Positions 1 through 8,463 of a stretch of 36,384 bases of DNA are shown here, one piece after another. A program made the position numbers and the translations under genes. Every line of letters begins with the position of its first letter. The stretch's first letter is position 1. The stretch covers positions 1 through 36,384 of the forward strand of contig JACPQY010000027.1 in assembly GCA_016190245.1 (NCBI GenBank). The letters are read 5' to 3'. This stretch comes from Nitrospirota bacterium. Its GTDB lineage: Bacteria; JACPQY01. The notes beneath the pieces are model-generated. The model did no database searches. It saw only the letters and a list, made by a program, of their open reading frames with translations, and was not told where the DNA came from.

Positions 1-2106
1 GGGCGGGGAGGGCGGCGTCGCGCGGGCTGTGCGGCTCTGGAAGCGGACAATCTCGGCCTGGAGCTGTTCCGCCACCTCTCCCAGCTCGCCCGCCTTCTCG
101 GCGATCTGTTCGATGCTTTCCATCGAGAGGAGCACGACTTCCTGCACGCGTTCGATCCCCTGCTCGATCTGCCGGCCTCGTTCCGTCGCGCCTTCCTTGG
201 CGGATTGGAGCTGCTCCACGCCCGAGAGGATCGTCTGGATCCCCTTGGCCACGTGGTTCGAGGCGTCTGCCTGCTCGGCGACCATGCGCGTCCCCTGCGC
301 GGCGATCGCCCTTAGTTGCTCGGTGGATCGGTGGACGATCTCGGCCGACGCCGACTGCTCGCCGGTGGCCTGGGAAATGGCCTGGGACATGTGCTGGACC
401 TGCTCGATGGTGAACCGGAGGCTGTCCGTGCCCTCTTTCTGACCGCGCGTGAGTTGGCTGATTTCCTGCGCGGTCTCGGCCGCCGTGGCGAGGTGCTCCA
501 GGATGGATCGGAGCGACTGGCCCATCTCGTCCGAGAGCGTCAGCCCGCGTTTGACACGCTCTTCGCCCGTCTCGACGGCCTTGCGGACCTGCACGCCTTT
601 CTCGAGCACGGAGGTCACCGTGGTCTCGATGACACGGAGCGAATTGGTCGTCGAGTTGGCGAGCTGCTTCATTTCGTCGGCAACGACCATGAAGCTCTTC
701 CCGTGTTCCTTGGCTTGGGCGGCGATGATGGCGGCGTTGAGCGAGAGCACGTTCGTGCGGTCGGCGAGGTCCTCGATGACCTGGACGACCTCCGTGATCT
801 TGCGCAGCTCCGTGTCGAGCGTCTGGGTGTGGTTATTGATCACCGTGAAGGTCTGGAAGATGTCCTTCGTGCTCTCGGATGTTTTCCGGAGCATGTCGCT
901 GCCGCGTTCGGCGGCGGTCTGCGCCTCGCGGGAGAGTCGTGCGCTGTCGAGGGCGCGCCGCGAGATCTCCTCGGTTTTCTGGGCGAGGGTCTTGGTGGCG
1001 GCGGTGGATTCATCGCTGACGTGCCGCAGGTTCTTGGCGCTTTCGGCGATGGAGGTGATGGAGGCCGTCATCTGGCTGATGCTGGAGGCCGTTCGCGCGA
1101 GGTGGTCCATGAGAGAGGCGAAGTAGTTGCGCATCTCGCGGGTCGAGGCGTCCATCTCCTGGATGGAGGCGGAGACGCGCGTGGTGGATTCGCCGATCCC
1201 CTCGGCCTCCTTGGCCACTTGGCCGAGAGCGTCACCCATGGCGACGGTCTCGGTGTGGGCTTTCTCGAACTCATCTTTCTGGAGCTGCGCGCCCTCGCGG
1301 AGAGATTGGGAGGAGGCCTCGAGAGTTTGATTCGCGTCCTGCATGGCGGAGATGGCGGATTGGACATGCCCGATGGCGCGCGAAAGCCCCTGGGCCACGT
1401 GGCCGAGCGCCCGGCCCAGCGCGCCTACCTCGTCGGGGCTCGCGTCGCGCAGGGGGCGTGAGAGGTCGCCTTGGGAAATGATCATCGCCGCGCTGGTCAT
1501 CTCGTTGAGTCGCCGGGCCAATCGCGAGACGGGTGCATTCATCACCAGAAGGAGGAGGAGGGTCAGCGCGGCGCTGAACGCGACCAGCATCAGCAGGGCG
1601 TTTCTGCGCCACTCCGCGAGGGCGGCCTTCCCGATGGCGGTGCGCACATAGTAGACGGTCTCGGCGGTGCTCCCGTCCTCGTGTACGGTGAGCGAGGTGG
1701 CCTTGCCCCAGACCTCGCACGTATCCGGGCCGTCCCGGAGGTCGAGTTGGCCGGGCGCCAACTCTTGGAGGGCGGCGATGACCGGGGTGGGAGGTTTGAC
1801 GCGGCTATGGGAATAGGCGGCAGTGCCATCGGCGCGGTAGATCTCCAGCCATGACACCTCGGCGTCCAGCGTGAGAGGCGCCAGGGTGTGTTCGAAATCC
1901 TCCTCGCGTGTGGCTCTCACGGCGAGGGTGGTGGTCTTGTTGAGGGTGCGCGCCTTCTCCAAGAGGCGTGCCTCGAGCGGGCGGGCCACCTGGAGGTAGG
2001 CGAAGGTGCAGTAGCCCACGGCGGCGATGACCAGAACCGCGCCGAGGAGCGCCAGCAATCGGCCGCGCAGGCTCCGGACCACCGGAGGGGCAGTTGACTC
2101 AGCCAC
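1..2106 (-). CDS. Methyl-accepting chemotaxis protein (3' end outside window)
   Basis: Transmembrane chemoreceptor that would pass a periplasmic signal to the CheA-CheW array. I read it from GTG at 2106, preceded by GGAAAG and 23 nt after the upstream cheW stop; no stop occurs before position 1, so at least 702 residues are present. A first membrane segment lies near residues 17-38, a short periplasmic region of about 130 residues follows, the second membrane segment is near 170-190 and a HAMP domain near 191-240. A long helical signalling domain follows. Its hairpin tip reads DRTNVLSLNAAIIAAQ and then VVADEMKQLA, recognisable but divergent from the usual [16 protein letters not shown]. The sensory domain is too short for a double Cache and I cannot name it. 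It is the last visible gene of the chemosensory operon. Confidence 0.9.
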   Translation of the reverse strand, partial: MAESTAPPVVRSLRGRLLALLGAVLVIAAVGYCTFAYLQVARPLEARLLEKARTLNKTTTLAVRATREEDFEHTLAPLTLDAEVSWLEIYRADGTAAYSHSRVKPPTPVIAALQELAPGQLDLRDGPDTCEVWGKATSLTVHEDGSTAETVYYVRTAIGKAALAEWRRNALLMLVAFSAALTLLLLLVMNAPVSRLARRLNEMTSAAMIISQGDLSRPLRDASPDEVGALGRALGHVAQGLSRAIGHVQSAISAMQDANQTLEASSQSLREGAQLQKDEFEKAHTETVAMGDALGQVAKEAEGIGESTTRVSASIQEMDASTREMRNYFASLMDHLARTASSISQMTASITSIAESAKNLRHVSDESTAATKTLAQKTEEISRRALDSARLSREAQTAAERGSDMLRKTSESTKDIFQTFTVINNHTQTLDTELRKITEVVQVIEDLADRTNVLSLNAAIIAAQAKEHGKSFMVVADEMKQLANSTTNSLRVIETTVTSVLEKGVQVRKAVETGEERVKRGLTLSDEMGQSLRSILEHLATAAETAQEISQLTRGQKEGTDSLRFTIEQVQHMSQAISQATGEQSASAEIVHRSTEQLRAIAAQGTRMVAEQADASNHVAKGIQTILSGVEQLQSAKEGATERGRQIEQGIERVQEVVLLSMESIEQIAEKAGELGEVAEQLQAEIVRFQSRTARATPPSPP

Positions 2107-2129
2107 GGCTTTCCAGTATCCGGCGAATC

Positions 2130-2642
2130 TCAGGCGGGCGCAAGCAGTTTGCCCAGGTCGAGAATGACGAGCAGCCGGTGGTCCTCGAGCTTCGCCACGC
2201 CGACCACGTAGTCCGCATAGTCGGGGGTGGTGAGGGCGGTGGGGGGTTCCACGATTTCCGGGGGGACGGTGAGCACCTCCAGCACCGAGTCCACGATGAG
2301 GCCGATCAGGGCCGATCCGCTGCCGACCACGATGACGCGTTGAGTGTGGGGGTCGGGTTCCATCATGGTCTCTATCCTCATGCGCCGGCGCAGATTGGCC
2401 ACCGGCAGGATGCGCCCTCGCAGGTTGATGAGGCCCTCCAGATGGGGGGGGGCGTTGGGGAGCGGACAGATTTCCTGGTAGCGGATGATTTCCTGGATGG
2501 ATTGGATCGGGACGCCGTAGTACTCGGCGCCGAGCGCGAACGTCACGAGATGAAAGGGTTGGTCGCTCCCCGGTCCGGCCGGCAAACCCGGACTTGGGGG
2601 CAGAGCGCTCGCGGGGCCGGGGGGGGGGTAGGAATCGGTCAT
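2130..2642 (-). CDS. cheW: CheW-type coupling protein (first copy)
   Basis: Cytoplasmic adaptor that couples receptors to the CheA kinase. The 170-residue protein has a Pro/Gly-rich N-terminal tail of about 27 residues followed by a CheW/SH3-like fold. Family hallmarks are GVPIQSIQEII, the NLRGRILPV segment and a C-terminal VVGVAKLEDHRLLVILDL. The ATG at 2642 lies 6 nt after the stop of the other cheW, so the two are probably translationally coupled. A C10 run covers codons 5-8 (plus-strand G10 at 2619-2628); a one-base slip there would abolish the protein. A second in-frame C9 run lies in the NAPPH segment. Two adjacent CheW paralogues suggest that each serves a different receptor or array position, which is inference. 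Confidence 0.95.
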   Translation of the reverse strand: MTDSYPPPGPASALPPSPGLPAGPGSDQPFHLVTFALGAEYYGVPIQSIQEIIRYQEICPLPNAPPHLEGLINLRGRILPVANLRRRMRIETMMEPDPHTQRVIVVGSGSALIGLIVDSVLEVLTVPPEIVEPPTALTTPDYADYVVGVAKLEDHRLLVILDLGKLLAPA

Positions 2643-2648
2643 CGGGCC

Positions 2649-3107
2649 CTATGCCGATTGGAGATACAGCTTCTCCTCGGGTGTGAGGAGCTCGTGGACG
2701 TTGAGCATGTACACGATGCGATCCTCGATCTTGGCGATGCCCAGGACGGCGTGCTCGGGCAGGAAGGTGAAACTTCGAGGGGGGGGGTCGAGTTGGGCGG
2801 GGTCGAGGTCCACCACCTGAAACACGGCATGGACGCGAAACGCCACCCGCGCCGGCTGGGGCGCCTCGGGGAAGAGCGTGGAGACGATGAAGCGGGTGCG
2901 AAGGCCCTCCTGGTCCACTTCGGTCAGACCCAGCTTTCGTGAGAGGTTCATGACGGTGATGATCTGTCCTCTCAGGTTGACCACCCCTTCGATGTATTCG
3001 GGCGATTGGGGCAGGAGCGTGATCGAGACCGGGCGGACGATCTCCTGGATCTGGGCGATGTCCATTCCGAATTCGAGGTCCGCGATGCGGAAGATGACGA
3101 ATTTCAC
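2649..3107 (-). CDS. cheW: CheW-type coupling protein (second copy)
   Basis: A 152-residue CheW-like adaptor. It begins almost directly with the fold (KFVIFRIADLEFGMDI), then IQEIVRPVSIT and the conserved VVNLRGQIITVMNL stretch, and ends with IAKIEDRIVYMLNVHELL. The start is GTG at 3107, preceded at close range by GGGAGG, a good ribosome binding site. It lies about 80 nt downstream of the sensorless MCP. A C9 tract encodes part of LDPPPR. It lacks the Pro-rich tail of the neighbouring copy, so the two are paralogues and not a recent tandem duplication. Confidence 0.95.
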   Translation of the reverse strand: MKFVIFRIADLEFGMDIAQIQEIVRPVSITLLPQSPEYIEGVVNLRGQIITVMNLSRKLGLTEVDQEGLRTRFIVSTLFPEAPQPARVAFRVHAVFQVVDLDPAQLDPPPRSFTFLPEHAVLGIAKIEDRIVYMLNVHELLTPEEKLYLQSA

Positions 3108-3186
3108 CCCACCTCCCGCAACGGTGGAACCCCGATCCGATTCTTGCGGCCCAGAGGGCCGGTTGAGGGTGGTGGGGTCACCCCGT

Positions 3187-4425
3187 TCACACCTTCAGCG
3201 TGGCCACCAGGCCCATGAGCTCCCCGGTGAGCTTCTTGAGCTCGTCGGCGGCCTGAGAGACCTCGCTGATTCCGCTCGCGGTCACTTTGGACAGGGAGGA
3301 GATGGCGCCGATGTTCGAGGAGATCTCCTCGGTGGCCGCCGATTGCTCCTCGGCGCTGGCGGCGATCTGGCCGATCATGTCGGCCACCTTCTCCACGCCG
3401 GTGAGGATGTTCTTGAGGGCTTCTCCGGCCCGCGCGGCGAAGGTGCTGCCTTCTTCCACTTTCTCCACACCGCGGCGCATGGCGTCCACCGCGCCGGAGG
3501 TCTCCTGCTGGATGGTCCGGATCGTTTCCGCGATCTCCTTGGTGGCGCGGGTCGTTCGTTCGGCCAGCTTCCTCACCTCGTCGGCCACCACCGCGAACCC
3601 GCGCCCCTGCTCGCCCGCCCGCGCGGCCTCAATGGCGGCGTTGAGCGCGAGCAGGTTCGTCTGATCGGCGATGTCGTCGATCACCTGCACCACCTTCCCA
3701 ATTTGCTCCGATTTCTCGCCGAGCCGCCGAATCGTCTGGGCGCTCTCCATGACGACGGAAGAGATCTGCTGCATGCGGGTGACCGTCTCGGAGACGACCT
3801 CGCTGCCGTGCATGGCGGTCTTCTTGGCCTCGTCCGCCGCGAGGGCGGCGTCCTGCGCGTTGCGGGCCACCTCCAGCACGGTGGCGGACATCTCCTCGGC
3901 GCTCGTGGCCACCTGGCCCACCTTGGCGGCCGACTCGTCGGCCTTGTGGGCGATATCCTCGGTGACGGAGGAGACCTGGTTGGTGGAGGCGACGACCATC
4001 TCGGTGGACCCCATGATTTTCTTGAAGACGGGCAGGAGGCGGTCGAGGTGGCTGCTGAGACCCCGGGAGAGGTCGCCGAGGACGTCCTGGGAGTCCACGG
4101 TGGGACGTGTGTCGGGGCTTCCCGAACCGGACGCGAGGATCCCCGAGAGCTGCACCAGCGGTCGGACGATGAGGCGTGTGACGAGCGCCAGGCCGACGGC
4201 GGCGGAGATGAATCCCACCGCCGCGCCGGTCACCGCGAAAAGGGCCATCTCCCCGGGCCCCGGGAAATCCATCACCAGGTATCCGATGAGAGGAAGACTG
4301 ACCCCCGTGATGAGAGCCGAGAGCGCCGGGAGGGCGACCCGGAGCAGGTCCAGGCGGCTGCGTCCGGGGTGGGGAAACCATCCGCGACGCCGAGTTACAG
4401 GGGCTTGGGGGGGGGTGGGCTCCAT
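3187..4425 (-). CDS. Sensorless transmembrane methyl-accepting chemotaxis protein
   Basis: Chemoreceptor-type signal transducer of 413 residues. Two hydrophobic segments (about residues 28-52 and 60-87) are joined by only about seven residues, so there is no periplasmic ligand domain. A HAMP-like stretch follows (IVRPLVQL, then [15 protein letters not shown]), then a canonical signalling domain with [19 protein letters not shown] and [17 protein letters not shown] chose ATG 4425 because GAAGGAGG lies just upstream and it begins after the PilZ stop at 4439; a longer reading from 4521 would run through the PilZ gene. A C9 tract covers codons 4-7. The lack of an external domain suggests that it senses an intracellular or membrane cue, or signals from a partner such as the adjacent PilZ protein (inference). 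Confidence 0.93.
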   Translation of the reverse strand: MEPTPPQAPVTRRRGWFPHPGRSRLDLLRVALPALSALITGVSLPLIGYLVMDFPGPGEMALFAVTGAAVGFISAAVGLALVTRLIVRPLVQLSGILASGSGSPDTRPTVDSQDVLGDLSRGLSSHLDRLLPVFKKIMGSTEMVVASTNQVSSVTEDIAHKADESAAKVGQVATSAEEMSATVLEVARNAQDAALAADEAKKTAMHGSEVVSETVTRMQQISSVVMESAQTIRRLGEKSEQIGKVVQVIDDIADQTNLLALNAAIEAARAGEQGRGFAVVADEVRKLAERTTRATKEIAETIRTIQQETSGAVDAMRRGVEKVEEGSTFAARAGEALKNILTGVEKVADMIGQIAASAEEQSAATEEISSNIGAISSLSKVTASGISEVSQAADELKKLTGELMGLVATLKV

Positions 4426-4438
4426 GAGGTGTCCTCCT

Positions 4439-4894
4439 TCATCCGTCGGTGGCGGATTTCTTGGATTCGACGTAGGCCATAAGGGCCTCCTGGTCGTCGG
4501 GATCGATATTGACGAAAACAACTCCGAGGTCGTAGGTGGTGTCGGGGACCACTTCCTCGACGCGCACGATCCGACCGAGCACGACCAGCCGCTGCTGGTC
4601 CGGCCGGCCCGGCTTGATGAAACCGGGGCGGAAGCGTTCGATGCCGGAGAGGTCGAGCTGCAGGCGCAGGCTTGTCCCGAGCGGCAGAGGTGCGCTCGAC
4701 CGGATGAGGATGCCGGCCGCGCTCACGTTCTGCACCATCCCCGTTCGATGGGGCTCGCGGCCCCACTTCAGTTCGGAGAATTCCACGAGGGCGTGCCTCG
4801 GCAGCCTGAAGAAGCGACGTTGGTCGGGCCCCGGGTCCATCAGGGGTTGTACCGGGCCGTTCGGCCTCCGGTGGTGCGCGAGCTCATGTTGCAT
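4439..4894 (-). CDS. PilZ-domain protein, predicted cyclic di-GMP receptor
   Basis: Small cytoplasmic protein of 151 residues with the two hallmarks of cyclic di-GMP-binding PilZ domains. An RxxxR motif (RRFFR, residues 26-30) precedes the barrel, and an [D/N]xSxxG motif (NVSAAG, residues 56-61) follows. Both are intact, so binding is predicted. The ATG at 4894 overlaps the TGA of cheB as TGATG, implying translational coupling; a GTG one codon earlier is possible. Its place between cheB and a chemoreceptor suggests that it brings cyclic di-GMP status to this chemosensory array. The partner is unknown. Confidence 0.9.
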   Translation of the reverse strand: MQHELAHHRRPNGPVQPLMDPGPDQRRFFRLPRHALVEFSELKWGREPHRTGMVQNVSAAGILIRSSAPLPLGTSLRLQLDLSGIERFRPGFIKPGRPDQQRLVVLGRIVRVEEVVPDTTYDLGVVFVNIDPDDQEALMAYVESKKSATDG

Positions 4895-5958
4895 CACGCG
4901 TGCTGGATGATCTCCGCCGCGATTCGGTCGATCGGGAGCACCCGATCCACCACCCCCGCCTCGATGGCTGCTTTGGGCATGCCAAAGACCGCGCAGGTGG
5001 GCTCGTCTTGGGCGATGGTGTAGCCGCGGCTGTTCCGGATGGCCTGGAGACCCTCGACGCCGTCGTTTCCCATCCCGGTGAGCAGAACGCCCATGCAGGC
5101 TCCCGGATAGATCTGGGCAACGGAGGTCATGGCGGTGTTGATCGAGGGGCGGTACAGGGTCTCGTGCTGGTCCTTGGTGAGGTGGATCACGCCCTCGGTG
5201 CCGCTCCGCCGGAGCGACAGGTGGTGATCGCCGGGCGCGATGTAGACCTGTCCGGCGGCCAGCCGATCCCCGTCGCGCGCCTCCGTCACATGGAGAGCGC
5301 TCACGTGCCCGAGCCGCTCGGCGAACATCTGGGTGAACATCGGCGGCATGTGCTGCACCACGAGGATGGGAACTTTGAAGCCTTGGGGGAGCCGGGGAAT
5401 GATTTCCTGAACGGCGCGGGGACCGCCGGTGGAGGCCCCGATGATGATCGAGCGAAAGCGCGTGCCGTGATGGATGGGGAGAGCGGCCGCCGGCGGGGGC
5501 GCGCCGGCCTTGGGCCGTGGGGGGAGGACGCGCGAACCGGCGGCGCGGCGGATCCTCGCGATGAGTTCCTCCTTGAGGCGCAGGATGTTGAGTGTCTTCC
5601 CCTCCAGGTTCTTCGGCACGAAATCCACCGCGCCCAGTTCGAGCGCCTCCATCGTGGCCCGGGCGCCTTCCGTGGTGAGCGAGCTGACCATGACGACCGG
5701 CAGGGGGTTCGATTGCATCAGCCGCCGAAGAGCCTCCGTGCCGGACATGACGGGCATCTCCACGTCCATCGTCACCACGTTCGGTTTGAGTTGGGCGACC
5801 TTTTCGATGGCCTCGAGACCGTTGGCGGCTTCGCCCACCACCTTCACCGTGCCGTCGGACTCGATCATGTCTTTCAAGGCGCGGCGGATGAAGAAGGAGT
5901 CGTCCACCACGACGACCGTGACGATCTGCGGCGCAGCGGGGGGGGGGGAAGGGGTCAT
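4894..5958 (-). CDS. cheB: CheB protein-glutamate methylesterase/deamidase
   Basis: Response-regulator methylesterase that removes methyl groups from receptor glutamates for adaptation. The 354 residues comprise a receiver domain with acidic residues D19/D20 and phospho-acceptor D65 (TMDVEMP), a Pro-rich linker near 145-163, and a catalytic domain. The triad is visible: S176 in GASTGG, H203 in VVQHMPP and D299 in GMGNDG. Codons 4-7 are a C11 run (plus-strand G11 at 5938-5948), the longest homopolymer in the window. I see no clear ribosome binding site before ATG 5958. The partner methyltransferase CheR is not visible and may lie further left. Confidence 0.96.
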   Translation of the reverse strand: MTPSPPPAAPQIVTVVVVDDSFFIRRALKDMIESDGTVKVVGEAANGLEAIEKVAQLKPNVVTMDVEMPVMSGTEALRRLMQSNPLPVVMVSSLTTEGARATMEALELGAVDFVPKNLEGKTLNILRLKEELIARIRRAAGSRVLPPRPKAGAPPPAAALPIHHGTRFRSIIIGASTGGPRAVQEIIPRLPQGFKVPILVVQHMPPMFTQMFAERLGHVSALHVTEARDGDRLAAGQVYIAPGDHHLSLRRSGTEGVIHLTKDQHETLYRPSINTAMTSVAQIYPGACMGVLLTGMGNDGVEGLQAIRNSRGYTIAQDEPTCAVFGMPKAAIEAGVVDRVLPIDRIAAEIIQHA

Positions 5959-6034
5959 AGGGAGTGCGAGGTCACGCCCCCACCCATCTGAGATCTTGGA
6001 TTTGAGATTTCAGATTTCATCGGTGGTGGTGGGG
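5959..6034. other. cheA-cheB spacer with GATTT repeats
   Basis: This 76-nt gap inside the operon is more AT-rich than its surroundings. It contains several closely spaced GATTT/GAGATTT units (about 5990-6020). No terminator or clear promoter is visible. Confidence 0.5.
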
Positions 6035-7942
6035 TCATGCTGCGATGGCTCGGTCGCGAAAGCCGAGCGCGAGATCGGAGAACAGCGCGGGCAGGTCCAC
6101 CACCAGCACGATTTTCCCGTCGCCCGTGATGCTGGCCCCGGCCACGCCGCGCACCTGGCCCATCACGGCGCCCACGCTCTTGAGCATCAGTTCCTCGCCG
6201 CCCAGGAGTTCGTTCACCACCAGGCCGACGCGCCTCTCGGCCACGCCCAGAACGACGATGTACGAACACGCCTCGAGCGGGCGCGCGCCGGCCAAGCTGA
6301 GCCGCGCGGCCATCGAGACCAGCGGGAGGATCTGGTTGCGGAAGTTGATCGCCTTGCGCCCGTTCACGAGGCGGATCTCGTCGGCGCGCAGCTTCGCGAT
6401 CTCGACCACCGAGCTCAGCGGGAGGGCAAAGACGCGGCCCGCCTCGCGGACGAGCAGCGTCTGGATGATGGCGACCGTGAGGGGGAGCCGGAGCGTGATC
6501 GTCGAGCCCCGGTTCTCCTCGGTCTGAACATCAATCGTGCCGTTGAGCTTGGCCACGTTGTTCTTGACCACGTCCATGCCGACGCCGCGGCCGGACAGGT
6601 CGTCCACCTGCTTGGCCGTGCTGAAGCCGGGGAGGAAAATGAGCTGGAGCGACTCCTCACGGCTCATCCGCTCGATTTCTTGGGAACTGAACTTGCCGGA
6701 TTCGAGGGCCTTCTGCCGGATGCGCCCGATGTCGATGCCCCGCCCGTCGTCCTCGACGATGATGGCGATGCGGTTCCCCTCGTGGAAGGCGCGCAGGCGG
6801 ATGCGTCCGATCGGGGGCTTGCCCAGCCGGGTCCGTGTCTCGGGGTCCTCGATGCCGTGGTCGATCGAGTTGCGCACGAGGTGGGTCAGCGGATCGCCGA
6901 TCTCGTCCAGGACGGACTTGTCGAGTTCCGTGTCCTCGCCCTCCACGACGAATTCCACCTGCTTGCCGCGTTTCTTGGCGATGTCGCGCACCGTGCGTGG
7001 AAACTTGCTCAGGATACGGCGCAGCGGCTGCATGCGGGCCTTCATGACGCCACCCTGGAGGTTGGTGGTGATGAGATTGAGGTGGTTGACGGTTTCCGTC
7101 AGCGATTCGGCCAGGGGGCCCGAGGCCGCCCGTTCCTCGAGGTCCGAGGCGATCTTCATGAGTCGATTGCGGCTGAGCACCAGCTCGCCCACGAGGTTCA
7201 TGATCTCGTCAAGGCGGGCCACGTCCATCCGGATGCTGGTCTCCCCCTCCTTGGTGGCGCCCTTTTGCGTGACCTGCTGGATCCGCAGCGCCTCGCTGAT
7301 GTCCTTCGGGTGGGCCAGTCCTTTCGTGACGAGGAGCTCTCCGAGACGGACCTGTTCGCCATGGACCTGCTGCTCCGCAAGGCACGCGTAGAGATCCTGT
7401 TCGGTGATGATGCCGAGATCGATGAGAATCTGGCCAAGGAGTTTGCCTCGGGTTTCCTGGCCCTCCGGAGGCGCCGGCGCGGTGGCCGGCCGCTGGGGGG
7501 GGGACTCGGGAAAGGGTGGCGGTGGGGGGGCTGCGGCGCTGGGCGCCGGCTTCGCACCCGCCTCCTGCACGGCCCCGAGCTCGCGGATTAGTCCGCCCAC
7601 TTCGACCGACTCGGCCCGCCCCTGTTCGACGGCGGCGAGGCAGGTCTTGACCCCGTCCACGGCGCGGAGGATCACGTCCGTGATGTCCGGCGTGAACCGC
7701 ATCTCTCCCTGCCGGATCTTGTTGAGCAGACTCTCGGCGTGGTGACAGAGGTCCACCAGCTTCTGGAAACCGAGGAAGCCGCCGCCGCCCTTGATCGTGT
7801 GGAAGGAGCGGAAGACCTTGTTGATGAGTTCCTGGTCCTCGGGGTTCTGCTCGAGACGAACGAAATCCTGATCGAGATCGTTGAGAAGGTCGAACGATTC
7901 CCGGAGGAAGTCTCCGGTGATTTCTTTCAGCTCGTCTTCCAC
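6035..7942 (-). CDS. cheA: CheA histidine kinase with an MshEN-like insert in place of P2
   Basis: Central kinase of the array; it autophosphorylates and passes phosphate to CheY and CheB. I read 635 residues from GTG 7942, because upstream in-frame sequence lies inside cheY. The order is: HPt domain with H48 (SFHTIKGG), a Pro/Ala linker, residues 166-223 with two repeats resembling MshEN (type II secretion ATPase N-terminal) motifs, the dimerisation helices from about 236 (RLDEIMNLVGELV), an ATPase domain with N-box HLVRNSIDHG (354-363) and GRGVGMDVV, then a C-terminal CheW-like domain. The usual CheY-binding P2 domain is not recognisable. The first repeat has LLG and the second RLG at the motif start. 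A C9 tract and no good ribosome site precede the start, so the start is moderately certain. Confidence 0.94.
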   Translation of the reverse strand: MEDELKEITGDFLRESFDLLNDLDQDFVRLEQNPEDQELINKVFRSFHTIKGGGGFLGFQKLVDLCHHAESLLNKIRQGEMRFTPDITDVILRAVDGVKTCLAAVEQGRAESVEVGGLIRELGAVQEAGAKPAPSAAAPPPPPFPESPPQRPATAPAPPEGQETRGKLLGQILIDLGIITEQDLYACLAEQQVHGEQVRLGELLVTKGLAHPKDISEALRIQQVTQKGATKEGETSIRMDVARLDEIMNLVGELVLSRNRLMKIASDLEERAASGPLAESLTETVNHLNLITTNLQGGVMKARMQPLRRILSKFPRTVRDIAKKRGKQVEFVVEGEDTELDKSVLDEIGDPLTHLVRNSIDHGIEDPETRTRLGKPPIGRIRLRAFHEGNRIAIIVEDDGRGIDIGRIRQKALESGKFSSQEIERMSREESLQLIFLPGFSTAKQVDDLSGRGVGMDVVKNNVAKLNGTIDVQTEENRGSTITLRLPLTVAIIQTLLVREAGRVFALPLSSVVEIAKLRADEIRLVNGRKAINFRNQILPLVSMAARLSLAGARPLEACSYIVVLGVAERRVGLVVNELLGGEELMLKSVGAVMGQVRGVAGASITGDGKIVLVVDLPALFSDLALGFRDRAIAA

Positions 7943-7974
7943 AAAGGAACCCGGACGCCGCGCGGGGGGGGGCC

Positions 7975-8397
7975 TTACGGAGGGCCCGGCCGGTCCGCGG
8001 ACGACTCGGGTTGACTCTCGAACACCTGGCCCAGTTTCTCCAGGAGCGTTTTGGCGGTGAAGGGCTTGACGATGTAGTTGTTCACGCCCGCGCTGATGGC
8101 GTTCTTGACCTTCTCCAGTTCGTTTTCGGCGGTGACCATCAGGACGGGGAGCGACTTCAAGCCATCGTCGGCTCGAATGGCTTTCAACATGTCGAGGCCC
8201 GTCATGCGCGGCATGTTCCAATCCGAGATGACGAGTCCGAACGTGTTCACCTTGAGGCGCTCGAGCGCCATGAGGCCGTCCTCCGCTTCCTCAACGTTCT
8301 CGTACCCGATCTGTTTCAGGAGGTTGCGAATGATCTTGCGCATGGTCGCGAAATCGTCCACAAGGAGGATGCGGATTTGCTTGTCGGGCAACGCCAT
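7975..8397 (-). CDS. cheY: CheY-like response regulator
   Basis: Single receiver domain of 140 residues and the first gene of the chemosensory operon. Residues D14/D15 bind metal, D59 (VISDWNMP) is the phospho-acceptor, a Thr lies in LMVTAE and a Lys in IVKPF. The sequence around the phosphorylation site resembles flagellar-motor CheY proteins (family knowledge). A short Ser/Pro-rich tail of about 14 residues is extra. I chose ATG 8397; a GTG at 8427 is possible, but the predicted -10 box lies at 8408-8413, so the ATG fits better. The stop lies 32 nt before the cheA start. Confidence 0.95.
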   Translation of the reverse strand: MALPDKQIRILLVDDFATMRKIIRNLLKQIGYENVEEAEDGLMALERLKVNTFGLVISDWNMPRMTGLDMLKAIRADDGLKSLPVLMVTAENELEKVKNAISAGVNNYIVKPFTAKTLLEKLGQVFESQPESSADRPGPP

Positions 8398-8409
8398 GGT
8401 GCATAGTAT
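8381..8409 (+). promoter_or_regulatory. Possible promoter of the Kelch gene
   Basis: TTGTCG (8381-8386), a 17-nt spacer and TAGTAT (8404-8409) are placed to drive the rightward Kelch gene. The boxes overlap the cheY start and its -10 region, so the two divergent promoters would interfere. Confidence 0.35.
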
Positions 8410-8435
8410 TCTACAGGAGGAACACACGCGATCAA
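8408..8435 (-). promoter_or_regulatory. Predicted promoter of the chemosensory operon
   Basis: On the minus strand TTGATC (8435-8430), a 16-nt spacer and TAGAAT (8413-8408) match sigma70-type boxes. The -10 box is 10 nt before the cheY ATG, so the transcript would have almost no leader. Confidence 0.55.
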
Positions 8436-8463
8436 GGGAGCGCGAGGGAAGAGGAGGGGATCT

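Noticed and set aside
316-1461. Long plus-strand frame across the left-edge receptor gene
   Set aside because: It is antisense to a clear MCP; its Gly/Arg/Leu-rich, low-complexity composition is typical of a shadow frame in high-GC DNA.
4426-4521. Longer start for the sensorless MCP
   Set aside because: It would run through the PilZ gene and has no ribosome site, whereas ATG 4425 follows GAAGGAGG.
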